Assembly: GCA_002422065.1 (NCBI GenBank)
Contig: DITO01000201.1
Coordinates: 1-5,721, forward strand
Reading direction: 5' to 3'
From: Erysipelotrichaceae bacterium UBA6182
GTDB taxonomy: Bacteria > Bacillota_I > Bacilli_A > Erysipelotrichales > Erysipelotrichaceae
Length of the DNA: 5,721 nucleotides
Under the pieces are notes generated by a model, which searched no databases, was not told the origin of the DNA, and worked only from the letters and a program-made list of their open reading frames with translations. The translations under genes and the position numbers were made by a program. This document shows, piece by piece, positions 1 through 5,362 of the stretch. Numbering within the stretch: the first letter of the stretch is position 1; each line of letters begins with the position of its first letter.

Positions 1-315
1 TGATTTATAGAGTTGTTCAAGTTCAAGAATGGATGACTCAGATCCTATATTCATTAAAGGAATGATTTCTTTAATCATCATTAAACTATGAATGTACTTC
101 ACTGCGCTTTGAGCATCTTCAAGTAGTCCTAGCAGTAATGGATTAGTGTGTTCACTCAATAAAGTATTATTTTGTTGATCCGTATGTTTTAAATGATTGA
201 GATTATTAATTTTTTGACTATGAAACACTCTAAAAGGAGTCTGCATGGGTGTACTCTCACGTGCTATAGCAGGAATTGTCTTAGGGTGAGTTGGTAATAT
301 CTTGATATCTGCCAT
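1..315 (-). CDS. Hypothetical protein under a sigma-28 promoter, partial (3' end outside window)
   Basis: The frame is open without a stop from ATG at 315-313 to the window edge (105 codons), so the C-terminus is missing. The start is supported by AAGGAG at 327-322, 6 bases before the ATG. The protein begins MADIKILPTHPKTIP. Residues 1 to about 55 are polar, proline-containing and rich in Asn, Gln and His, probably disordered. Residues about 57-105 look helical and amphipathic (NPLLLGLLEDAQ, then AVKYIHSLMMIKEIIPLM). No signal peptide or clear membrane segment is visible. I do not recognise the family. It lacks the usual N-terminal patterns of FliS, FliD, FlgK, FlgL and FlaG, and I see no FlgM-like features. 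A sigma-28 promoter directly upstream and its position after flagellin imply a late role in flagella, motility or chemotaxis (inference). An export substrate, chaperone or hook-length-type protein would all fit. Gene reality is well supported; function is unknown. Confidence 0.8.
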   Translation of the reverse strand, partial: MADIKILPTHPKTIPAIARESTPMQTPFRVFHSQKINNLNHLKHTDQQNNTLLSEHTNPLLLGLLEDAQSAVKYIHSLMMIKEIIPLMNIGSESSILELEQLYKS

Positions 316-333
316 GGAATACTCCTTAGTAGT

Positions 334-360
334 CTATCGGCAGTAGTCATAAAAACTTAA
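334..360 (-). promoter_or_regulatory. Sigma-28 (FliA/SigD) promoter for the gene at 315
   Basis: On the minus strand, TTAAGTTT (360-353) is followed by an 11-base spacer and GCCGATAG (341-334). The sigma-28 consensus is TAAAGTTT-N11-GCCGATAA, so each box matches at 7 of 8 positions with exact spacing. Transcription should start about 4-7 bases after the -10 box, near 330-327. That is only about 12-18 bases before the ATG and almost on the Shine-Dalgarno AAGGAG. The -35 box overlaps the U-tract of the flagellin terminator. The cognate sigma factor is encoded at 4622-5362. Confidence 0.85.
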
Positions 361-389
361 AAAAAACTACATAGTTGCCTATGTAGTTT
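359..389 (-). terminator. Rho-independent terminator of the flagellin gene
   Basis: A perfect 11-bp stem (CTATGTAGTTT / AAACTACATAG at 379-389 and 364-374) encloses a 4-base loop. On the minus strand it is followed directly by a run of Ts (366-359, partly within the stem). It starts 15 bases after the flagellin stop codon. The stem is AT-rich, so it is less stable than a classic GC-rich one, but the T-run supports termination. On the plus strand no comparable T-run follows, so it acts in the minus direction only. Confidence 0.85.
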
Positions 390-404
390 AGTTGTTAATA
401 AGAA

Positions 405-1172
405 TTAACGAAGAAGTTGTAATACGCTTTGTGGTTGTTGGTTAGCTTGAGCAATCATTGCTTGAGCTGCTTGAGCTAAGATGTTATTCTTAGTCATTTC
501 CATCATTTCACTCGCCATGTCAACATCACGAATACGAGATTCAGCAGCAACTAGGTTTTCAGTAGTAGTTCCTAAGTTGTTGATGGTGTGCTCTAGGCGG
601 TTTTGTTGAGCTCCTAATGTTGAACGAGCTTCGTTAACATTAGTAATTGCTGTTTCAATGTCGCTTGTTCCTGAAGCACTTGTCAATGTTTGACCTGATA
701 ATGCAAAACCAATTGCAAACGTATCACCATCATCATCAGAAATAACGATATTTTTAGTTGCCGTGAAGACTTCAATTCCATTGAATTTAGTGTCAGTGAT
801 AATCTTATCAATTTCTGCACCTAATTCCGTCATTTCTAACTCAAGGTTAGTGATGTCATCTGAATTATAAGTTTCACTTCCCTTTTGAACCGCAAGTTCT
901 TTCATACGAGTAAGCATTGAACTTACTTCATTTAAAGCTCCTTCTGCAGTCTGAATGAATGAGATACCATCTTGAGCGTTACGTGATGCTTGAGATAAAC
1001 CACGGATTTGTCCACGCATTTTTTCAGAAATGGACAATCCAGCAGCGTCATCCCCTGCACGATTGATTCTGTAACCTGAAGATAGTTTCTCCATGTTTTT
1101 TGAAACTGCAGATTGATTTACTCCTGCGTTTCTGTGGGCGTTTAACGCCATAATATTATGCTGAATTCTCAT
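405..1172 (-). CDS. hag: Flagellin
   Basis: This is the filament subunit, exported through the flagellar type III system and polymerised beyond the hook. The 255-residue protein has a full N-terminal D0/D1 region (about 1-140; MRIQHNIMALNAHRN, then the hallmark LSSGYRINRAGDDAAGL at 30-46) and a full C-terminal D1/D0 region (about 172-255; TLGAQQNRLEHTINNL at 185-200, then RIRDVDMASEM, ending in VLQLLR). Only about 30 residues separate the two, so the surface domains D2/D3 are absent, as in other short Bacillota flagellins. The segment LTRMKELAVQ (87-96) matches the conserved D1 stretch recognised by TLR5 in other flagellins. The start is fixed by AAGGAGG at 1187-1181, 8 bases upstream. It has its own sigma-28 promoter, a leader hairpin suggesting CsrA control, and its own terminator. 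The symbol could equally be fliC. Confidence 0.98.
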   Translation of the reverse strand: MRIQHNIMALNAHRNAGVNQSAVSKNMEKLSSGYRINRAGDDAAGLSISEKMRGQIRGLSQASRNAQDGISFIQTAEGALNEVSSMLTRMKELAVQKGSETYNSDDITNLELEMTELGAEIDKIITDTKFNGIEVFTATKNIVISDDDGDTFAIGFALSGQTLTSASGTSDIETAITNVNEARSTLGAQQNRLEHTINNLGTTTENLVAAESRIRDVDMASEMMEMTKNNILAQAAQAMIAQANQQPQSVLQLLR

Positions 1173-1180
1173 GTTTAATT

Positions 1181-1213
1181 CCTCCTTGAATTTGTTTGCG
1201 AAGTCCTTTTCGC
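1181..1213 (-). promoter_or_regulatory. Predicted CsrA-binding pair in the flagellin leader (hairpin plus SD)
   Basis: In the flagellin leader a 5-bp stem GCGAA/TTCGC (1213-1209 and 1202-1198) presents the loop AAGGAC (1208-1203). About 21 bases further on, the Shine-Dalgarno (SD) AAGGAGG (1187-1181) also contains AAGGA. CsrA dimers bind A(N)GGA motifs, preferably in hairpin loops, and in Bacillus subtilis they repress hag by bridging an upstream hairpin site and one overlapping the SD, with FliW relieving this. The architecture here matches. That CsrA binds here is inference; no csrA or fliW lies in the window. Confidence 0.6.
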
Positions 1214-1249
1214 TTAATGAGAACGAGGTGTTTTACTCCCTCACCATAT

Positions 1250-1276
1250 ATATCGTAGGACTCATTAAATACTTAA
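1250..1276 (-). promoter_or_regulatory. Sigma-28 (FliA/SigD) promoter of flagellin
   Basis: On the minus strand TTAAGTAT (1276-1269) and TACGATAT (1257-1250) are separated by exactly 11 bases. Against the consensus TAAAGTTT-N11-GCCGATAA/T these match at 6 of 8 and 6 of 8 positions (reading the last base as T). The -35 box shares TTAAGT with the second sigma-28 promoter at 360, which suggests a local TTAA preference. The predicted start lies near 1247-1243, giving a leader of about 70-75 nt that carries the CsrA-like hairpin. It lies just after the fliY stop, in a 121-base gap. Confidence 0.85.
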
Positions 1277-1293
1277 GGAGAATTTAATAAAAA

Positions 1294-2205
1294 TTAATCT
1301 TTTGTAATTAAGTTTGTTACATTCACGATTTCAGTAATACGAATCGCAAAGTTTTCATCAATCACAACCACTTCACCTTTTGCTAGATGTTGATCATTAA
1401 CGATGATATCAACCGGTGCTCCGATTTGTTTATCCAGTTCAATAACATAACCAGAAGTAATACTCATGATTTCTTTAACTTTTTTCTTTGCTTGTCCAAT
1501 CACAATAGAGACCTTTAAAGGAACATTAAGAATTAAGTCTAAATTATTCATATTCGAATTATCATGTAGCTTGTCATTATTATCAACAAACTTAGGAAGA
1601 CGCACTTCTTTTAGTTTTATATCTTCTTCTTTTGATCCAGACGCATTCTCAATGAGTGTTGTGAATACATTTTGCTCAATGTTGAATCTTATATCAAAGG
1701 TAGTCTCTTCTAACTGAACCTTCACTGTAAGTAATAGAATTCTACTCTCAAACGGCGTAAATCCAACACGATCCTTTGTAACTACAAGTGTATCAAACGG
1801 GGTACACTCTAAACTCGTTTTAACTGACTTACCAAAGCGAGTTAATAGTGTTCCAGTAAAACGATTAGCCAGTTCACTAAATATACTGAGTTCATACTCA
1901 TCAAACTTAGTGTTAGATTCAGTTTCAAGTAACGTACTAAGGATTGCCTTAACTTCTTTTATTGAAGATAAGATCGTAATCTTTGATCCTACGACATACT
2001 TTAAATCTGAAACAGCCAAGATATTACCTTCAGTGATCTTTAAGGCAAACTCAGAAGGATAACACGTACTTACATCAATGCTTTGGATAAGAAACTCTTT
2101 ATTTCCAAAAGTCTTTGATACTTCCTTAATCGCTTCCTTAACGGGTATTTGAATAAGATCTTTGATCTTCTTAATCATTTCTTGATCGGATTTTGAGTTC
2201 ATCAT
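1294..2205 (-). CDS. fliY: Flagellar motor switch protein FliY (FliN-type with CheC-like domain)
   Basis: This is a C-ring switch component at the cytoplasmic base of the motor. In Bacillota, FliY combines a CheC-like phosphatase region with a FliN domain. The 303-residue protein has a clear C-terminal FliN/SpoA domain (about 222-298: LDLILNVPLKVSIVIG, then GAPVDIIVNDQHLAKGEVVVID). A CheC-like helix at 106-122 keeps the E-x-x-N pattern (E111, N114, then G118 in SELANRFTG). The first CheC helix, near residues 12-25, appears to have D16 and Q19 where E and N are expected. The N-terminus lacks a convincing LSQDEIDALL CheY-P docking peptide; SDQEMIKKI (6-14) is at best a faint relic. The ATG at 2205 overlaps the fliM stop by 4 bases (ATGA), so translation is probably coupled. 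AAAGGA lies at 2220-2215. A second ATG follows at 2202. It could also be annotated fliN. Confidence 0.93.
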   Translation of the reverse strand: MMNSKSDQEMIKKIKDLIQIPVKEAIKEVSKTFGNKEFLIQSIDVSTCYPSEFALKITEGNILAVSDLKYVVGSKITILSSIKEVKAILSTLLETESNTKFDEYELSIFSELANRFTGTLLTRFGKSVKTSLECTPFDTLVVTKDRVGFTPFESRILLLTVKVQLEETTFDIRFNIEQNVFTTLIENASGSKEEDIKLKEVRLPKFVDNNDKLHDNSNMNNLDLILNVPLKVSIVIGQAKKKVKEIMSITSGYVIELDKQIGAPVDIIVNDQHLAKGEVVVIDENFAIRITEIVNVTNLITKD

Positions 2206-3134
2206 TTTAGTGTTTCCTTTTCAATGAGTTTAGATACCTTAACTGCTTTACGATGACGGGTCTCTCCCATCTGTGCTTCAAACCAAGGAATGTTATCAAC
2301 TAAGACACTGACAGGAGAATTAAGTTCTTTTCCTAATGGAATAATATCGTTAACTTCAAGTTGTAAAACATCATGCAAATTAAGCTCAATTTCATCAAAT
2401 ACCACACTCATTTCCACATCGACATTCTTAATGGATGCCAATAAGGCTTGTCGATATTCTATTTCTTTAGAGGTATCCATACGCTTGATTGGTCTAGCAC
2501 TTTTGTTGTAGAACTTATCCATCATAAGTTCGAGTTCTATCGAAGGAAAACTTAGTGAGAATCCTGAAGTAACTTCTCCAAGTTTTACTAGAAACTCTAC
2601 AATAACTACAACATCTTCACTTAAGAAAACTTGCGCAAACTTAGGATTAAGTTCTAATGACTTCTGGTTGATTGTGACATCAAGATACTTCATCCAACTT
2701 TCTTCAAGATAAGGATTTAGTTTAGTTAAGAAGTGCTCAAATATGGCCATTTCAATCTCGGTAAACTCACGATCATAAAAGACATCATTCCCACGTCCAC
2801 CAAGAAATTTATCCACTAGAAAGAAACCTAAATTAGGTTTAAAACTCGCACTCATCGTAATCTCATTAAGTGATTTTTCGATCGGGGATATTTCATAGTT
2901 TACAGTGATTTCTCGCTCTTCAAGTGCTGAAGTATATTGTGAGTAACGTTTTATTTCAACATTATTCACAAGAACTTCGCAATCGATGCGAGTAGATGTT
3001 GTTAAATATGATGTTAGATTCTTCGCAAAGCTTTCGTGAAGGCTTTCAACGGTTCTTAATTGATCCTTACCAAACTTCTTAGGGGCTCTAAAATCATGTT
3101 TCTTAGTGGGTAACTTCGTATTGACTGTGGTCAT
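2202..3134 (-). CDS. fliM: Flagellar motor switch protein FliM
   Basis: FliM is the middle layer of the C-ring. It links FliG to FliN/FliY and normally binds CheY-P through an N-terminal peptide. Numbering from the chosen start (310 residues): HDFRAPKKFGKDQLRT (13-28) is the typical start of the middle domain; FLVDKFLGGRG (105-115) holds the GGxG motif; residues about 235-306 form the SpoA-type C-terminal domain. The usual N-terminal EIDALL-type CheY-P docking segment is missing. I chose the ATG at 3134 because AAAGGAG (3148-3142) lies 7 bases upstream. An alternative ATG at 3152 would add six residues but has no Shine-Dalgarno site. The flgG stop lies in the same frame two codons before that ATG, so no longer N-terminus is possible. 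It overlaps fliY by 4 bases. Confidence 0.95.
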   Translation of the reverse strand: MTTVNTKLPTKKHDFRAPKKFGKDQLRTVESLHESFAKNLTSYLTTSTRIDCEVLVNNVEIKRYSQYTSALEEREITVNYEISPIEKSLNEITMSASFKPNLGFFLVDKFLGGRGNDVFYDREFTEIEMAIFEHFLTKLNPYLEESWMKYLDVTINQKSLELNPKFAQVFLSEDVVVIVEFLVKLGEVTSGFSLSFPSIELELMMDKFYNKSARPIKRMDTSKEIEYRQALLASIKNVDVEMSVVFDEIELNLHDVLQLEVNDIIPLGKELNSPVSVLVDNIPWFEAQMGETRHRKAVKVSKLIEKETLK

Positions 3135-3141
3135 GGTGAGA

Positions 3142-3148
3142 CTCCTTT
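3142..3148 (-). promoter_or_regulatory. Ribosome binding site that decides the fliM start
   Basis: AAAGGAG on the minus strand lies 7 bases upstream of ATG 3134 but downstream of the earlier in-frame ATG at 3152. It therefore favours the shorter FliM. No comparable site precedes 3152. Confidence 0.8.
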
Positions 3149-3155
3149 CCATGGA

Positions 3156-3881
3156 CTATCTTAAATTATTAATAATATCCTCTAACTGATCAGCGGTTTG
3201 AATCACACGAGCATTCACTTGAATGGCTTTTTGTCCTTCCATAAGAGCAACCATGCCATCCACTAAACTTAAATTAGAAAGTTCTAGAGCTCCTTGTACA
3301 AGCGTCGTCTTTGAATTAGCATCGATATAAGCTTCTCTTGATGCATCAGATTCAAGATATCCAGTATCATCGGCTTTAACTAATCCTTGGATATTATCAA
3401 ATTGGAATATACCAATGCGATCTTTAATAAATGAAATGTCATCATCTGTAACTTCTGTCGTATTCATATTTATTCTTTGTTGTTGTGTATCTAAGATAAA
3501 GTAACCATTAGAATCCACTAAGTATGTTTGATTATCCACTGTACCTAGATTAAATGCTCCACTACGTGTATATACCACACCATCTGGTGTTTCCTTCGCA
3601 AAGAAACCAGCACCCATTAACGCAAAATCAAGAACTTGATTAGTTGTTTGCAGAGGACCTTGTTGGAAGTCGCTAATCATGGGTCCTGCTTTGACTCCAT
3701 GACCTCGAAGCATATTTCCTGGGTTATTTGTATTCATTTGAGAATACAAGACATCCTCAAAACGAACGTTCTGCGTTTTAAAGCCTGGTGTACTTACATT
3801 GGCAATGTTATGCGATATCTGTTCAACATTGCGCTGATAAGCTTGTAAAGCGGTATAAGCGTTATAGAATGTAATATTCAT
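3156..3881 (-). CDS. flgG: Flagellar distal rod protein FlgG
   Basis: FlgG polymerises into the distal part of the axial rod that connects the basal body to the hook. The 241-residue protein opens with the rod/hook N-terminal motif (HNIANVSTPGFKTQ at 24-37). It has the conserved central stretch LDFALMGAGFF (84-94) followed by YTRSGAFNL (104-112). It ends with the FlgG signature: QGALELSNLSLVDGMVALM at 196-214, then NARVIQTADQL and a terminal NNLR. At 241 residues it is slightly shorter than many FlgG proteins (about 260). AAGGAG (3893-3888) lies 6 bases before the ATG. It follows the flgF-like gene after a 10-base gap, giving the usual flgF-flgG pair. In Bacillus the equivalent pair is called flhO-flhP, so flhP is an alternative name. 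Confidence 0.94.
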   Translation of the reverse strand: MNITFYNAYTALQAYQRNVEQISHNIANVSTPGFKTQNVRFEDVLYSQMNTNNPGNMLRGHGVKAGPMISDFQQGPLQTTNQVLDFALMGAGFFAKETPDGVVYTRSGAFNLGTVDNQTYLVDSNGYFILDTQQQRINMNTTEVTDDDISFIKDRIGIFQFDNIQGLVKADDTGYLESDASREAYIDANSKTTLVQGALELSNLSLVDGMVALMEGQKAIQVNARVIQTADQLEDIINNLR

Positions 3882-3891
3882 AATTCACTCC

Positions 3892-4629
3892 TTATAGCTT
3901 CGCTATTTCGTTGGCTGCTCGCTCATTTAAGCGATCAATAAGTTTCAAAGCATTGGCTACACTTTGAAAGTTTCTTTGGATTTCCATCATCTTAGTAAGT
4001 TCTTCAGTCATATCTACATTTGATCCTTCAATTGACCCTTGTAGGATTTGAGTTTCAATCGTTTCAAGTGGAACTGCACTTGAGAACAATCCAGTCGGTT
4101 CTTTTGTAAGTGAACTATAGTCCTCTGTGGATACTAAACGTAAACGATCAATATAGGTGCCATTTTCATCATAGATCATTCCATAATCATTCACGACAAA
4201 GCGATCATGATTAATGAAGATGTCTCCATTCTGTCCTTGTACACGTTGTCCTGTTTGCATGGTAAGATAACCTTCATTATCAATCTTAAAACTGCCATTA
4301 CGAGTATATAAACTTTGCCCATTGGAATTCACTTCAAAGAATCCTTCTCCCATAATTGCAAAATCTAAAGGATTTTGAGTACTAGTAATACTTGCTTGAT
4401 CAAAATAGTGCGCTATTTCTGAGACAGCTTGAAGGTTTTCAGTTGACCCAATGAGTGTTTTCCCTTGTGAATCTAAGCGATAACTTAGAACTTCATTAAA
4501 TGTTCCGACAATCATTTCTTCTTTTTTGTAACCTTGAGTTTTTATGTTCGCAAGATTTTGAGATACCGAATTAAGACGTCGCTCATGAATTAACATGGCT
4601 GTCGCTGCTAGATAGAATCCTTTATTCAT
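3892..4629 (-). CDS. flgF: Flagellar rod protein FlgF-like (flhO-type)
   Basis: This is a rod-family protein, most likely the proximal rod component FlgF next to FlgG. Numbering from the chosen start (245 residues), it begins MNKGFYLAATAML and has the rod N-terminal motif SQNLANIKTQGYKKEE (23-38). The central motif LDFAIMGEGFFEV (88-100) is followed by LYTRNGSFKID. The C-terminal helix LQGSIEGSNVDMTEEL leads to MMEIQRNFQSVANAL. The protein ends ANEIAKL, resembling the FlgF/FlhO ending rather than the FlgG one. Two adjacent ATGs exist (4632 and 4629). AAAGGAG (4643-4637) is 4 bases from the first and 7 from the second, and homologues begin MNRG, so I take 4629. The 5' end overlaps fliA by 8-11 bases, suggesting coupled translation. 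FlgF and FlgG are hard to separate by eye, so the exact paralogue is less certain than the family. Confidence 0.88.
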   Translation of the reverse strand: MNKGFYLAATAMLIHERRLNSVSQNLANIKTQGYKKEEMIVGTFNEVLSYRLDSQGKTLIGSTENLQAVSEIAHYFDQASITSTQNPLDFAIMGEGFFEVNSNGQSLYTRNGSFKIDNEGYLTMQTGQRVQGQNGDIFINHDRFVVNDYGMIYDENGTYIDRLRLVSTEDYSSLTKEPTGLFSSAVPLETIETQILQGSIEGSNVDMTEELTKMMEIQRNFQSVANALKLIDRLNERAANEIAKL

Positions 4630-5362
4630 CATTCTTCTCCTTTAAAACTTCTTTCATTTTTTTAAGGGCTTGCGCATGCATTTGACATACTCTCGCTTCA
4701 CTCACTTCAAATATCTCACCAATTTCTTTAAGTTTGTAATGTTCTACATAGTAAAGATTAATTAGAATCTGTTCTTTTTCACTTAAGCTTTGTATGGCTT
4801 GTTTGAGTAATTCAAGGTCTTGCTTCTTATTAAAGACTTGCTCAGGGGATAAAGTAAGTGTATCTTCAAGAAAGCTATCCCCAGTGGTTTCTGCAATCTC
4901 TTCAATACTCATAAGATAATTCATTGATATCTCATAATAATGCAAAGATAGTTGATTCACTTCGATGTTAAGATAAGACGCTAGTTCTTCATCAGTGGGT
5001 GTCCGACTTAACTGTTGAGTTAATGTCTCTAAGGCTTCATTCACTTGCTTGCCTTGTTGACTAACACGTCGAGGTACGAAGCCATAACTTCTTAATTCAT
5101 CAATGAGTTTAAACTTTAGTTTTGAATAGAGATATGCTTCAAAGGTTATATTCTTCTGTGCATCATAGCTTTCAACACAATCCATGGCACATAACACTCC
5201 CATGGAAATCGTATCTTCCACATTCCAATAGTGGATATACATGTTTCGATTACGTTTAGCAAACTGCTCAATTAAAGGTAAACTATCAAGAATAAGTTCA
5301 TTACGTTCATCTAAATCTTTGCTCAGTTGGTAGCTTGTACATTTTGCACTTAGTTCCATCAT
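4622..5362 (-). CDS. fliA: RNA polymerase sigma factor for flagellar late genes (FliA/SigD, sigma-28)
   Basis: This protein directs RNA polymerase to late flagellar promoters; two matching promoters lie downstream in this window. The 246-residue length is typical of FliA/SigD. Region 2 spans about 22-92, with core-binding and -10 recognition parts (TFEAYLYSKLKFKLIDELRS at 73-92, then FVPRRV where the family has W(V/A)PR). The family's RIRGAIID segment reads KLKFKLID here, a mild divergence. Region 3 is about 105-150 (EALETLTQQLSRTPTDEELA) and region 4 about 185-242, with a helix-turn-helix at 211-237 (LKEIGEIFEVSEARVCQMH) that reads the -35 box. The start overlaps the flhA stop by 4 bases (ATGA). 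The only SD-like element, AGGA at 5377-5374, is 11 bases away, so coupling to flhA is likely. A second ATG follows at 5359. The gene is probably held by FlgM until hook completion; flgM is not seen here. Confidence 0.95.
   Translation of the reverse strand: MMELSAKCTSYQLSKDLDERNELILDSLPLIEQFAKRNRNMYIHYWNVEDTISMGVLCAMDCVESYDAQKNITFEAYLYSKLKFKLIDELRSYGFVPRRVSQQGKQVNEALETLTQQLSRTPTDEELASYLNIEVNQLSLHYYEISMNYLMSIEEIAETTGDSFLEDTLTLSPEQVFNKKQDLELLKQAIQSLSEKEQILINLYYVEHYKLKEIGEIFEVSEARVCQMHAQALKKMKEVLKEKNDE

Noticed and set aside
1227..1245. GGTG/CACC hairpin in the flagellin leader as a third CsrA site
   Set aside because: The stem is only 4 bp with an 11-base loop, and the predicted transcript start falls within its 5' arm; too weak to call.
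1264..1288. 7-bp inverted repeat ATTAAAT/ATTTAAT after the fliY stop, considered as a terminator
   Set aside because: The stem is entirely A/T with an 11-base loop and no following T-run, and it overlaps the flagellin -35 box; it is more likely chance in AT-rich DNA.
1466..1717. Open frame on the plus strand, 83 codons
   Set aside because: It lies opposite fliY, has no Shine-Dalgarno and no recognisable protein features; it is an antisense shadow of a well-supported gene.
2290..2511. Open frame on the plus strand, 73 codons
   Set aside because: It is antisense to the conserved C-terminal domain of fliM; its Ser/Leu-rich composition is what a shadow frame gives.
3636..3848. Open frame on the plus strand, 70 codons
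   Set aside because: It is antisense to the conserved N-terminal part of flgG, with no ribosome site or promoter.
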